Origin: Planktotalea frisia
GTDB lineage: Bacteria > Pseudomonadota > Alphaproteobacteria > Rhodobacterales > Rhodobacteraceae
Direction: 5' to 3'
Assembly: GCF_001890925.1 (NCBI RefSeq)
Contig: NZ_MLCB01000135.1
Span: 1-40,535, forward strand
Length of the DNA stretch: 40,535 bases
Part shown: positions 14,906-23,502 of the stretch, in pieces
How the letters are laid out: every line of letters starts with the position of its first letter
Numbering within the stretch: position 1 is the first letter of the stretch
Made by a program: the position numbers and the translations under genes
The notes under the pieces: model-generated
Seen by the model: only the letters and a program-made list of their open reading frames with translations
The model's database searches: none
Told to the model about the DNA's origin: nothing

Positions 14906-15475
14906 ATGAATACACCAGCGCATTTGATTTTGGGTTTGGCCGCGTTTTCGCGCCGCGATAGTCGCAAAGTGACCGCGGCTTCGGCCTTTGGGGCACTTCT
15001 GCCGGATTTATCGCTTTATGTGATGGCAGGCGTGTCGTTGGTGATTCTACAAATTCCACCGAATGTTGTGTTTGGACAGCTCTACTTTTCTGACGCGTGG
15101 CAGACAGTGTTTGCGATCGACAATTCGTTTTTACTCTGGGGATTGGTTCTGGCGTTTGCACTTTGGTGGAAAGCACGCGCAGGTATCGCGTTTGCAGGGG
15201 CAGGTCTTTTACATATCGCGCTTGATTTCCCACTTCATCATGCCGACGGTCGCCCGCATTTTTGGCCCGCAAGCAATTGGGTGTTTGAGAGCCCGGTAAG
15301 TTATTGGGACCGCGCGCATCACGCAGGATGGGTGCAGCCGCTTGAAGTCGCTCTCGTCTTTATATGCGTGGCTGTTTTGTTTCGCCGCTTTCCTGGCTGG
15401 CCAATGCGGGTTTTGGCGTTGGCCTTACTTGCGATGGAATTGATGGTGGCGCGAGTTTGGATGTTTGTCTTTTAG
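14906..15475 (+). CDS. Small multi-pass membrane protein, metal-dependent-hydrolase-like
   Basis: A 189-residue protein with four to five hydrophobic segments and the start MNTPAHLILGLAAFSRRDSR. Histidine and aspartate clusters are visible in LLPDLSLYVM and in LHIALDFPLHHADGRPHFWP, a layout reminiscent of YdjM-type inner-membrane proteins annotated as metal-dependent hydrolases. Homologues in Rhodobacteraceae are, as I recall, often labelled cobalamin biosynthesis protein because of their place beside cobQ; nothing in the sequence supports that role. The ATG at 14906 follows a purine-rich GAGAGAAAGAG; a GTG at 14891 is less likely. Confidence 0.72.
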   Translation: MNTPAHLILGLAAFSRRDSRKVTAASAFGALLPDLSLYVMAGVSLVILQIPPNVVFGQLYFSDAWQTVFAIDNSFLLWGLVLAFALWWKARAGIAFAGAGLLHIALDFPLHHADGRPHFWPASNWVFESPVSYWDRAHHAGWVQPLEVALVFICVAVLFRRFPGWPMRVLALALLAMELMVARVWMFVF

Positions 15476-15481
15476 ACAAAT

Positions 15482-15516
15482 AAAAACGCCCCCGAAAACA
15501 GATCGGAGGCGCTTTT
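15482..15516. terminator. Bidirectional terminator hairpin
   Basis: An inverted repeat of about nine GC-rich pairs (ACGCCCCCG with CGGAGGCGC, one mismatch) is flanked by runs of A on the left and TTTT on the right. It lies between two convergent genes, 14906-15475 and 15539-15859. On the minus strand it is followed by TTTTTATTT, so it should stop transcription of the leftward gene best. Confidence 0.7.
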
Positions 15517-15538
15517 GGCTTTCAGGAGAAAGCGGTGT

Positions 15539-15859
15539 TTATGCGGCTTCTGCCTGCTGTGCGGCGTTGCGGCGCTCTGACTCTTCGCGAGACAGGGCAA
15601 CAGATGTACGCACACCCTTAGAGACGAAGTCCATGAGGCCTGTAACAACACGCTCGTTTGGGTCGATACCCGCACAAGAGAGGACTTCACGGCCATCGCG
15701 TGAGCGTGCCCAGCGAGCGATTTGCTCATGACCGTTTCCATATTTCTTATCGTCGGCAATTGCATCGTCGAGCGCTGCTAGAACGACTGCTGCGAACAAC
15801 TTGCGGGCACGATTGCCTTGCTCGGAATTGTATGCAGTACCGTCTACGAAATCTCGCAT
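15539..15859 (-). CDS. DUF6280-type conserved protein
   Basis: A 106-residue soluble protein beginning MRDFVDGTAYNSEQGNRARK and containing AALDDAIADDKKYGNG, EQIARWARSRDGREVL and GLMDFVSKGVRTSVAL. I recall this very conserved sequence from Rhodobacteraceae as DUF6280, of unknown function. Its strong conservation and small size suggest a core role. A terminator hairpin follows its stop. The upstream region holds several TGCA-rich palindromes (15945-15988), which it shares with efp on the other side. Confidence 0.75.
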   Translation of the reverse strand: MRDFVDGTAYNSEQGNRARKLFAAVVLAALDDAIADDKKYGNGHEQIARWARSRDGREVLSCAGIDPNERVVTGLMDFVSKGVRTSVALSREESERRNAAQQAEAA

Positions 15860-15944
15860 ATATCGATCCTTATTCTTGCTCTTGTGTTTCCGGCGTAGAG
15901 GCTCTTATGACTCATCCTCTCCGATTCGGATACCCTCTTATTGC

Positions 15945-15988
15945 ATAGCACTTATGCAAAAATTGCATGGCTTGCTGCAGGTGCAGCA
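15945..15988. promoter_or_regulatory. Cluster of TGCA-centred palindromes between DUF6280 gene and efp
   Basis: Within 50 bases lie ATGCAAAAATTGCAT (15954-15968), an overlapping inverted pair TTGCATA with TATGCAA (about 15941-15959), and TGCTGCAGGTGCAGCA (15973-15988), all perfect in their arms. They are in the divergent promoter region of the DUF6280-type gene and efp. TGCA-rich inverted repeats recall the sites of the polyhydroxybutyrate regulator PhaR, but that link is only a guess. Confidence 0.4.
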
Positions 15989-16076
15989 CGAGATATAGCG
16001 TTCTTGCATGGGTGCTACCTCCCAGATATAGGATGCATCAAGATTTCATCAACCTTCTGACATGGTTTTGACACAT

Positions 16077-16640
16077 ATGCCCAAGATTAACGGAAACGAG
16101 ATTCGCCCTGGAAATGTCCTTGAACACAACGGTGGCCTCTGGGCTGCGGTGAAGGTGGATCATGTGAAGCCCGGAAAGGGTGGCGCATTTGCACAGGTCG
16201 AAATGCGCAACCTGCGCAACGGCTCTAAACTCAACGAACGCTTCCGCAGTGCCGACAAGGTGGAGCGCGTGCGTCTTGAGCAAAAAGACCAGCAGTTCTT
16301 GTATGAGAGCGACGGCATGCTCGTTTTCATGGATTCAGAGACTTATGAGCAGATTGAATTGCCAGCGGAATTGCTCGGCGATCGCCGTCCTTTCTTGCAA
16401 GACGGTATGACGATTGTGGTCGAATTCCATGAAGCGGAAGCACTGCACGCGAAGATCCCACAAAAGGTAATCTGCAAGATTGAAGAGACCGAGCCTGTGG
16501 TGAAGGGTCAAACAGCGGCGAACAGCTTTAAGCCCGCGATCCTGGACAATGGGGTGAAGGTCATGGTGCCGCCATTCGTGGGACAGGATGAAAGCATCGT
16601 GGTGAACACAGACACTATGGAATACTCCGAGCGCGCCTGA
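16077..16640 (+). CDS. efp: Elongation factor P
   Basis: A 187-residue translation factor that binds between the ribosomal P and E sites and relieves stalling at proline runs. The start [18 protein letters not shown] is the family N-terminus. The loop [15 protein letters not shown] carries Lys34, the residue that is lysylated in many bacteria. The C-terminal domain includes [19 protein letters not shown] and [17 protein letters not shown]. Length equals the family norm. The ATG at 16077 is chosen over one at 16062 because it matches the conserved start exactly. No EpmA or EpmB gene is seen nearby. Confidence 0.97.
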   Translation: MPKINGNEIRPGNVLEHNGGLWAAVKVDHVKPGKGGAFAQVEMRNLRNGSKLNERFRSADKVERVRLEQKDQQFLYESDGMLVFMDSETYEQIELPAELLGDRRPFLQDGMTIVVEFHEAEALHAKIPQKVICKIEETEPVVKGQTAANSFKPAILDNGVKVMVPPFVGQDESIVVNTDTMEYSERA

Positions 16641-16703
16641 TCCTATTGAGCGCTACGCGCGCTTGATGAGCGGCTCTTGCCGCGATTGGCACTTCTTTGC
16701 GAC

Positions 16704-17450
16704 TTAAGGCGCGTAGGTAATCTGCGCGTCTTTTGCGTTGAGAGGTCCTGTGGCGCGATCAAAGCGCAGATAGGCAAGCGCGTGTGTCGGCGTCTGGCTG
16801 AAAAGCGTGCCAGCGGGCTTGCCATCCTCAGTGGTGATGTCTGTACCGATGGGGGCAGAGCCAGTGATTTCCACCTGAGCGAGACCTTTTTTGAGTTTGG
16901 TCTTGTGCTTCATCCGCGCGGTGACTTCTTGGCCGACGTAGCAGCCTTTTTTGAAGTCGACACCATTCAGGCGCTCAAGGCCCATTTCGAGGATGTAGCT
17001 GTCGGGCGTAAGCTCGATCCCTGCGCTTGGGACTGCGTACTCGACGTTGAGGGCAAGCCAGTCGACGTCAGCATCGCCCGCCTGTCCGTCGTATGCGCGC
17101 CAGCCGAGGGCCTTGTTACGTGGGTCAGTGAACGCGCCATTTGGAGGGTCGCCAAGACCACGTGAAACGGCGCGGGGATCAGTCTCAATCGTGACATCTG
17201 CACGCAGCTTATACATCGTGAGACGCTTCGCGAGCATATCGGTTTGCGCGTCATCCGTATCGAGGATCAAAGCGTTCCCCTCTTTGGAAACGAAGAAATC
17301 CGCAAGGTACTTGCCCTGTGGCGACAGGATCGCAGCGTAAACGAGCCCGTGATCGATTTTGCGTATATCATTGGTGATAAGACCTTGTAGGAAGTCACTG
17401 GCATCCGCACCAGTGAGGCGCAGCAAACGGCGGTTGTGAGCGTTGGGCAT
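16704..17450 (-). CDS. ygfZ: YgfZ/GcvT-type folate-binding protein
   Basis: A 248-residue protein related to the T protein of glycine cleavage. YgfZ-family proteins use folate in the assembly or repair of certain iron-sulfur enzymes and affect tRNA modification. The signature KGCYVGQEVTAR with its cysteine (residues 168-179) is intact. The N-terminal text LLRLTGADASDFLQGLITND and ILSPQGKYLADFFV is characteristic. Size is somewhat small but complete, and the C-terminal domain is present. It is divergent from the glycosyltransferase gene. Confidence 0.9.
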   Translation of the reverse strand: MPNAHNRRLLRLTGADASDFLQGLITNDIRKIDHGLVYAAILSPQGKYLADFFVSKEGNALILDTDDAQTDMLAKRLTMYKLRADVTIETDPRAVSRGLGDPPNGAFTDPRNKALGWRAYDGQAGDADVDWLALNVEYAVPSAGIELTPDSYILEMGLERLNGVDFKKGCYVGQEVTARMKHKTKLKKGLAQVEITGSAPIGTDITTEDGKPAGTLFSQTPTHALAYLRFDRATGPLNAKDAQITYAP

Positions 17451-17517
17451 TTTCGCCTCCCTTTAAGGTCTATGGCTGATATAGGCAGAGCAAGCCGAAG
17501 TGAGAAGGGGCAGAACC

Positions 17518-18198
17518 ATGCGCGCGCCAATTTCTGTTGTGATCCCGACGTTGAATGCTCAGACGAGTTTGGCAGGGTGCGCCGCGGCTTTGGTCGAGGG
17601 CGTCGAGGCTGGGCTTATCCGTGAGTTAATTGTCAGCGATGGCGGATCAAACGACGACACGCAACAAATCGCTTTGGGCATTGGGGCGGAATGGGTGTCT
17701 GGTGAGGCGTCTCGTGGCGGGCAGTTGAAACGTGGATGTTCAGCAGCACAGGGTGTTTGGCTTTTGGTTTTACACGCGGACACACAGTTGGAAGCCGGCT
17801 GGAGCAATTTGGCCGCCGCGCATTTGCAACGCCAAGACGCCGGGTATTTTCGATTGAAGTTCGCCTCAGCTGGTTTGCCTGCACGTCTGGTTGCGGGCTG
17901 GGCGAATTTGCGCTCGGAGCTTTTTGGCGTGCCTTACGGCGATCAAGGCCTGTTGATTTCGCGTGCGCTTTATGACGAGGTAGGCGGTTTTAGCGATATG
18001 CCGTTGATGGAAGATGTCGCAATGGCGCGCGCACTCAAAGGGCGCTTGAGAGCGCTCGACGGGGTCGCGGTCACGAGTGCAGAAAAATATGAACGTGCCG
18101 GTTGGCTGCGCAGAGGCGCGCGCAATTTGTGGACTTTGCTGCGGTATTTTGCAGGTACGCCTGTGGATCGTTTGGCATTGCACTACCGCAAGCCCTAG
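17518..18198 (+). CDS. Family 2 glycosyltransferase (TIGR04283-type)
   Basis: A 226-residue GT-A-fold transferase. It begins APISVVIPTLNAQTSL, has the nucleotide-binding SDGGSNDDT (residues about 41-49) and the metal-binding LHADTQL with Asp88. The text ISRALYDEVGGFSDMPLMED resembles the TIGR04283 subgroup, whose substrate is not known. The ATG at 17518 follows AAGGGG and sets the family N-terminus; a start at 17500 is less likely. There is no membrane segment, so the enzyme is cytosolic. Neighbouring genes give no pathway. Confidence 0.88.
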   Translation: MRAPISVVIPTLNAQTSLAGCAAALVEGVEAGLIRELIVSDGGSNDDTQQIALGIGAEWVSGEASRGGQLKRGCSAAQGVWLLVLHADTQLEAGWSNLAAAHLQRQDAGYFRLKFASAGLPARLVAGWANLRSELFGVPYGDQGLLISRALYDEVGGFSDMPLMEDVAMARALKGRLRALDGVAVTSAEKYERAGWLRRGARNLWTLLRYFAGTPVDRLALHYRKP

Positions 18199-18248
18199 CG
18201 CGGTTGGCAGGAACAGATAAGTTTATTTTGAAAGATGAAGCAGATGCG

Positions 18249-20006
18249 TCAGCTCTCTGATTGGAGCCGGTGCAGAGAGGCATAGGTTTGTTTGAGCGCG
18301 ACCAATGCGTCGTGCGTACCGCTTTCAACCACCTTGCCGGCATCCATTACGATGATCTGATCCGCGCCGCGAATAGTGGAGAGGCGGTGTGCGATCACCA
18401 GCGTGGTGCGACCGATGGAAAGGCGTTCCAGGGCGGATTGGACGACAGCTTCGGATTGTGCGTCGAGTGCTGATGTCGCTTCATCGAGCAACAAGATTGG
18501 CGTGTCACGCAGCAGCGCGCGTGCAATCGCGACGCGTTGGCGTTGGCCACCTGATAGTGCAGAGCCTCGCGGGCCGACAGCTGTGTCGAGACCGTTCGGG
18601 AGTTGGGCGAGAAAATCCGAGACATGGGCAGCATCGAGTACGTCTTTGAGGCGGGCGTCAGAGACATCTGTTCGGCCAAGCAGGATGTTTTCACGTAAGC
18701 TCTCGTCAAAGAGCAGCGCGTCTTGAGAGACGACCGAGAAGAGGTCGCGCAGATCACTAAGGGCCATGTCTGTGACAGGGACGCCACCGATTTTGGCCGT
18801 GCCGTGTTGCGGGTCAGTAAGGCGTGTTAAGACGTTGAATATGGTTGATTTTCCAGCGCCAGAGGAGCCAACGAGCGCTGTTGTTTTGCCGGCAGGGACG
18901 TTGAACGTGGTGCCGCGCAGCACAGGCGTGTCGCCGTAGCTTAAATGCACGTCACTAAGCGCAATATCTGGCGTGCCTGTAGGGGCTGCAACAGGATTGG
19001 CAGGGGTTTTGTGAACAGGTTCAAGTGCGAGCAGTGCCATGACGCGTTCGATCCCGGCGGCTGCGGCTTCCCAAACGCCTGTGATCGTGCCGAGGCGCCG
19101 CAGGGGTTCAAAGGCGAAGCCGAGGGCGGTGAAGAAGGCCATGAATTCGCCAACGGTTTTCTCGCCAGAGATGATTTCGCCACCGCCATAGATCAAAACG
19201 CCAAGAAAACCGACGCCAGACATGGCATCGATGAGGCCGGGGATGGAGGCGGTGCCGAGAGAAGTCTTTACTTCAATTTCAACGCGTTCACGGTTGAGTT
19301 GGCCGTAGTGGCGTTCTTGGTAGGACTCGAGACGGTTGAGTTTTACGGGAACAATGCCGTGGAACACTTCATCAAGCCGCCCTGATTGGCGCGCTGCAAT
19401 CTGGTGTGCAGTACGACTGTTGCGGCGCACATAACGCTGCGCAACGAGCGACGGAAGCACGAGCAAAGGCACGCCTACGAGCGCAACGGCGGTCCAGCGC
19501 CAATCAACGCTCATCGCAACGCCGAAAAGAACCACCACCGCTACAAGATCGCGACCTGCACCCGTAATAATGGCGTTCCACACTTGGGAAACCGCAGACA
19601 CGTCGCCGATGACACGCTGCATCAATGTGCCGGGCGCGTTGACTTGGTGAAAACTCACATCAAGGCGCATCAGGTGGCTCAGAAGATCGCCGCGCATGTC
19701 CGCTTCGGATTGTTGCGAAATACGGGTGAGGATGACTTTTTGAATGACCGACGCACCAGCGCGCACCAAAAAGATTCCGAGGATCACGAGACCCACCCAC
19801 CAAAGCGCTGATTGATCCCCTGCGAGGAAGACCTGATCGAACATCGGCTTCATCATCCAACTCAGGAACCCCAGCATCGATCCTTCGAGCGCCATGAAGA
19901 ATGTGGCGATGAGCAACATCACCCAATGACGGTTCAAATAGCTGCGCCAAAGCCAACTTAGAAGAGTGCGGCTGGTTTGGTTTGGTGTTGTGTCGGGCTC
20001 TGCCAT
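18249..20006 (-). CDS. MsbA-type ABC exporter (fused permease and ATPase)
   Basis: A 585-residue half-transporter that works as a dimer. Five to six membrane helices occupy residues about 25-310. The nucleotide-binding domain has Walker A GSSGAGKST (380-388), Q-loop VVSQDALLFDESL, signature ALSGGQRQR (near 484) and Walker B ILLLDEATSALD (504-515). It resembles MsbA-type lipid A-core flippases and related lipid or drug exporters; the true substrate is unknown. The start at 20006 lies one base after the stop of the phosphatase-like gene (TGAAATG), so the two are translationally coupled. This pairing suggests a common envelope-related role, which is inference. Confidence 0.9.
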   Translation of the reverse strand: MAEPDTTPNQTSRTLLSWLWRSYLNRHWVMLLIATFFMALEGSMLGFLSWMMKPMFDQVFLAGDQSALWWVGLVILGIFLVRAGASVIQKVILTRISQQSEADMRGDLLSHLMRLDVSFHQVNAPGTLMQRVIGDVSAVSQVWNAIITGAGRDLVAVVVLFGVAMSVDWRWTAVALVGVPLLVLPSLVAQRYVRRNSRTAHQIAARQSGRLDEVFHGIVPVKLNRLESYQERHYGQLNRERVEIEVKTSLGTASIPGLIDAMSGVGFLGVLIYGGGEIISGEKTVGEFMAFFTALGFAFEPLRRLGTITGVWEAAAAGIERVMALLALEPVHKTPANPVAAPTGTPDIALSDVHLSYGDTPVLRGTTFNVPAGKTTALVGSSGAGKSTIFNVLTRLTDPQHGTAKIGGVPVTDMALSDLRDLFSVVSQDALLFDESLRENILLGRTDVSDARLKDVLDAAHVSDFLAQLPNGLDTAVGPRGSALSGGQRQRVAIARALLRDTPILLLDEATSALDAQSEAVVQSALERLSIGRTTLVIAHRLSTIRGADQIIVMDAGKVVESGTHDALVALKQTYASLHRLQSES

Positions 20007-20007
20007 T

Positions 20008-20703
20008 TCAGGCAATCTGCACGGGTGGCGTCTTGCTGTCAAAGCCGTTCTGGATCACGTCGTTATCATATTCGGTGCGGATCCAAGTCTCGAAATCAAT
20101 GTCGGACTTGGCTTGGCGTGCTTCGAACACGTCCAAAATGTAGTCCTGCACGCCTGTTTTGCCCCATTTCAGGTGAATGAACTTCAGCGACAGTTGTTCG
20201 CGCGCTTTTTGCACAGGGACGCCGTCAAAAATCATTTGATACATCGCAGCACAAAAGCCAGCACGGTCCGCACCGGATTTGCAGTGGAACATCATCGGCT
20301 TTTTCACGGTACGCATCAGGTCAATCACCGCGACGATATTCTCGCGGTTGGCAGCAGAGCGCGCCCAAAGCACTGTGCTGTGCAGCTCGATCCCGAGCAT
20401 ATCGCAGCTCTCTTTCTCGAAAAGATAGTGGCATTGCAAATCAACGCCGCGCAGGTTGATCACAGAGCGAATGCCCATGTCGCGATACTTCATAAACCGC
20501 TTGTGCGTAGGTTGGTTCGAGCGCCAAACATCCTTGGAAACGGGATAGAAGTTCGTCCAAACCGCGCGCAAGAACGCGTGATCAAACATGTTATAGTGCC
20601 AAACGGATTTGCGCCGCTCAACTGGGTCAGTGATGTTGCGCCCAAAAGAATAGCGCCACTGGCGTTCTTTTTCGTCCAGTGTTTTCGCAAGTTTCTTAAG
20701 CAT
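20008..20703 (-). CDS. Tyrosine/dual-specificity phosphatase-like protein
   Basis: A 231-residue protein with the phosphatase P-loop FHCKSGADRAG: nucleophile Cys141 and phosphate-binding Arg147. The segment SVINLRGVD and the text RSNQPTHKRFMKYRDMGIRS upstream give the general acid region and the layout of the fused DSP-PTPase group seen in bacteria. The substrate is unknown: protein tyrosine, inositol or lipid phosphate are possible. The ATG at 20703 follows GAGG and fits the conserved start; an open frame continues upstream but antisense to the next gene. Tight coupling with the MsbA-type exporter suggests both act on envelope lipids or polysaccharides. Confidence 0.85.
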   Translation of the reverse strand: MLKKLAKTLDEKERQWRYSFGRNITDPVERRKSVWHYNMFDHAFLRAVWTNFYPVSKDVWRSNQPTHKRFMKYRDMGIRSVINLRGVDLQCHYLFEKESCDMLGIELHSTVLWARSAANRENIVAVIDLMRTVKKPMMFHCKSGADRAGFCAAMYQMIFDGVPVQKAREQLSLKFIHLKWGKTGVQDYILDVFEARQAKSDIDFETWIRTEYDNDVIQNGFDSKTPPVQIA

Positions 20704-20785
20704 CACGTGGCCTCGTCGCTCTGGTATCTGTGGGCATGTAGCCTTAGGGGGCTGCCCGTGCAAGGTTTGAGCGCTTAGCACTTGG

Positions 20786-20813
20786 TTGACGGCAGAGGAC
20801 GTGGGGCTAATGT
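20786..20813 (+). promoter_or_regulatory. Probable promoter of the class V aminotransferase gene
   Basis: TTGACG and TAATGT, with 16 bases between, lie 29 bases before the start codon of the aminotransferase. They match housekeeping -35 and -10 boxes well (TTGACA and TATAAT). Spacing is one base short of ideal. Confidence 0.42.
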
Positions 20814-20841
20814 CACGCGTAACCCTTATCGGAGCTAACTT

Positions 20842-22032
20842 ATGTCCCTTGCACATGGCCGTCCTTATCTTGCTATTCCCGGCCCTTCTGTGGTGCCTGA
20901 TGCGGTTTTGCGCGCGATGCACCGTGCGTCGCCCAATATCTATGAGGGTGAGCTGATCGAGATGACCGCAGGGATCATCCCTGATTTGCGCCGTGTCGCT
21001 CGCACAGAACATCATGTGGCGATCTATATGGGCAATGGTCATGCAGCGTGGGAAGCCGCGTTGAGCAATGTAATTGCGCCGGATGATCTTGTTTTGGTGC
21101 CATCAACGGGGCGGTTTTGCGTCGGTTGGGGGGAAATGGCGACAGGGCTTGGCGCAGAAGTTGAGCTGCTCGATTTCGGTATGAAAACCCCGATGGACGC
21201 GGATCAGATCGAGGCGCGGTTGCGCGCTGATAAAGAGCACAAGATCAAAGCAGTGCTGGCTGTGCATGTGGACACATCGACGTCTATCAAGAATGATGTT
21301 GCCTCCTTGCGTGCCGCTCTGGATGCGGCAGGTCATCCCGCACTGTTGATGGCGGATTGCATTGCCTCTTTGGGGTGTGATCGCTTTGAGATGGACGCGT
21401 GGGGCGTCGATATAATGGTCACGGCCAGTCAAAAAGGGCTGATGGTGACCCCGGGTTTGGCGTTCGTATTTTTCAATGACAAAGCAGCGGCAGTGCGGGA
21501 CGCGATGTCGCGCGTAAGCCGCTATTGGAACTGGGTGCCGCGCGCCAATCCTGCGCATTTCTTTGAATATTTTGGCGGTACGGCACCGACACATCTTCTG
21601 TATGGTCTACGCGCTGCTCTCGATATGATCCACGATGAAGGGATGGAAGCGGTTTGGCTGCGCCACGAAACCCTCGCTTTGGCCATTTGGGCTGCATGCG
21701 AAGCTTGGGGGCAGGGCGGACCGCTTACACTAAACGTCGCAGAGCGCGCGCATCGTTCGCACGCGGTGACGGCGTTGCGACTAGGGGCACCAGCGGGCAA
21801 GGATTTGCGGCGTTGGACAGAACATCAGGCAGGGCTGACGCTTGGCATCGGGCTTGGCATGTCGGAAGAGAGCGACCCTTTGGGGGATGGGTTCTTGCGC
21901 ATCGGTCATATGGGGCATGTGAATGCGCATATGGTGCTGGGTGGTCTTGCAACAATGCAAGCAGGGTTCGAAGCGCTCGATATTGCGTACGGTGCAGGCG
22001 CGCTTGATGCTGCGGCAAAGGCTCTGTCCTAA
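20842..22032 (+). CDS. Class V aminotransferase, probably serine/alanine--glyoxylate type
   Basis: A 396-residue pyridoxal-phosphate enzyme of the group that includes serine--glyoxylate and alanine--glyoxylate aminotransferases. The start PYLAIPGPSVVPDAVLRAMH and IYMGNGHAAWEAAL are typical. Pyridoxal-binding Lys198 is in TASQKGLM, after the aspartate in LLMADCIASLGCD. Glyoxylate transamination would feed the serine cycle or photorespiratory salvage. No glycerate or other serine-cycle genes are next to it, so the amino donor cannot be assigned. The stop overlaps the next, opposite gene by four bases. Confidence 0.88.
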   Translation: MSLAHGRPYLAIPGPSVVPDAVLRAMHRASPNIYEGELIEMTAGIIPDLRRVARTEHHVAIYMGNGHAAWEAALSNVIAPDDLVLVPSTGRFCVGWGEMATGLGAEVELLDFGMKTPMDADQIEARLRADKEHKIKAVLAVHVDTSTSIKNDVASLRAALDAAGHPALLMADCIASLGCDRFEMDAWGVDIMVTASQKGLMVTPGLAFVFFNDKAAAVRDAMSRVSRYWNWVPRANPAHFFEYFGGTAPTHLLYGLRAALDMIHDEGMEAVWLRHETLALAIWAACEAWGQGGPLTLNVAERAHRSHAVTALRLGAPAGKDLRRWTEHQAGLTLGIGLGMSEESDPLGDGFLRIGHMGHVNAHMVLGGLATMQAGFEALDIAYGAGALDAAAKALS

Positions 22033-22217
22033 AGTCGCGTGCGTGCGAGTCGAAGATCGAGCCATTTGATGGCATGATAAACTGTCGCGCTTAACAACAG
22101 CGCGGCGACAAATCCTTTCCAAGCCCAAATAGCGATCATAATCCAAAGCAAGTTTACAAACCCCATCACCAAACAGGTATTTGTATAATTCTCAACGGCT
22201 TGAGGGTAATGTTGCAC
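22029..22217 (-). CDS. Small membrane protein of unknown function
   Basis: A 62-residue protein with two hydrophobic helices (about residues 14-32 and 33-48) and a basic C-terminus (DLRLARTRL). The start is a GTG with AAAGGA eight bases before it, and the frame runs MQHYPQAVENYTNTCLVMGF. A small inner-membrane protein is the most likely reading. It has no family I recognise. Its stop overlaps the aminotransferase stop by four bases in tail-to-tail fashion. Confidence 0.6.
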   Translation of the reverse strand: MQHYPQAVENYTNTCLVMGFVNLLWIMIAIWAWKGFVAALLLSATVYHAIKWLDLRLARTRL

Positions 22218-22295
22218 GGCTTTGTCCTTTCTGTGGCTCGCTCTCTTTAAAGAAGATACCGCAGAAATTCTAAAAGTCAGATAACTTTTGAGGGA

Positions 22296-23405
22296 TTATG
22301 CGCCTCGTGCAGCTTTCAGTGCTACCGGAAGGGCGTGCGCAACCAGATCCATTTCTCGCTCTGGCCCACAACTAATGCGAATACAGCGGTCTTGTGGTGC
22401 AACGAACGGCATCCGAACGAAGATGCCTTGGTCAATCATGCTTGCCAATACTGCGCGGGCAAACTCTCCATCCGCGCCGCAATCAATCGCCACAAAATTG
22501 GTCGCGGACGGCAAGCCGTGCAAGGAATTGTCAGCCGCAATCTGTGCAAGTCTTTGTTTTGATGTCTCAACCTGTTTCTGGATTTCGCGCAACCCGGCTT
22601 GATCTTTGAGCGCTGCCAAAGCGGCGATCTGCGCCAAACGGTTCATGCCGAAATGATTGCGGATTTTCTCGAATGCCGTGATCAATTCAGGCGCACCAAG
22701 TGCGTAGCCAACGCGCATTCCCGCAAGACCGTACCCTTTGGAAAAGGTGCGCATACGAATGACGCCGGGATGCTCGATCGCCAAATCAGGGATCGCATCG
22801 GCAGGCGCAAGGTCGATGTAGGCTTCATCGAGCAGCAAAAGGCAACCATCAGGGAGCTTTGCGGCCATCTCTTCGAGGGTAGTGCCTTTGTGCCACGTTC
22901 CCATAGGGTTATCAGGGTTTGCGAGGTAAATCAGCTTTGCGCCCACTTCGCGCGCTTTAGCGAGCAATGCTTCAGGGTCTTCATGATCCGCGTTGTAGGG
23001 CACCTTGTGCAAGGTGCCGCCGAAACCTGCCACATGGTAGTTGAATGTCGGATACGCTCCATCGGAGGTCACAACGTGATCGCCTTGTGTCACCAACAAG
23101 CGCACCAGATAGCTGAGCAACCCGTCGATGCCTTCGCCGACGACAATATTGCTTAACGCAATGCCATGATGTGCCGCGATGGCGCTGCGCAGATCATGAC
23201 TTTCGGGTTCGCCGTACATCCAAGCTTGATCCGCGTTGGTTTTGATTGCTTCTAGAACGCTGGCCGCAGGGCCAAAGCCGTTCTCATTCGCGCCAAGTCG
23301 TGCATCGAATACGGCACCGCGCGCGCGTTCTTGCGCTTCGGGGCCAACGAAAGGAACGGAAGCAGGCAAAGTCTGCGCGAGGGCGGTGTATCTGGGATGG
23401 CTCAT
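22296..23405 (-). CDS. HisC-type class I/II aminotransferase
   Basis: A 369-residue pyridoxal-phosphate enzyme of the histidinol-phosphate aminotransferase group. The substrate phosphate or carboxylate region LGANENGFGPA, the motif NPDNPMGTWH, the cofactor-binding DEAYIDLAP and Lys223 in RTFSKGYGLAG are all present. This branch often acts on aromatic amino acids or their precursors rather than histidinol phosphate. Without other his genes nearby, the exact substrate is not settled. The ATG at 23405 (MSHPRYTAL) is the natural start, since seven residues upstream would be added by a start at 23426. Confidence 0.87.
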   Translation of the reverse strand: MSHPRYTALAQTLPASVPFVGPEAQERARGAVFDARLGANENGFGPAASVLEAIKTNADQAWMYGEPESHDLRSAIAAHHGIALSNIVVGEGIDGLLSYLVRLLVTQGDHVVTSDGAYPTFNYHVAGFGGTLHKVPYNADHEDPEALLAKAREVGAKLIYLANPDNPMGTWHKGTTLEEMAAKLPDGCLLLLDEAYIDLAPADAIPDLAIEHPGVIRMRTFSKGYGLAGMRVGYALGAPELITAFEKIRNHFGMNRLAQIAALAALKDQAGLREIQKQVETSKQRLAQIAADNSLHGLPSATNFVAIDCGADGEFARAVLASMIDQGIFVRMPFVAPQDRCIRISCGPEREMDLVAHALPVALKAARGA

Positions 23406-23470
23406 TCTGAAATGGGTAAATCGCACGGCTTAAAGTGGCAAGGTTGAATCTACCGCGATACGTACTTACT

Positions 23471-23485
23471 TGAGAATTATTCGCA
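23471..23485. promoter_or_regulatory. Fur/Mur-like box before the Tat-signal microprotein
   Basis: TGAGAATTATTCGCA matches the 7-1-7 inverted repeat of Fur-family sites (TGATAATNATTATCA) at 11 of 14 positions and the manganese regulator (Mur) version TGCAAATNATTTGCA at 11 of 14. It lies just before the GGAGG ribosome site of the small gene that follows, so binding would repress it. Confidence 0.35.
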
Positions 23486-23502
23486 ACTACGGAGGGCAGG
23501 AT

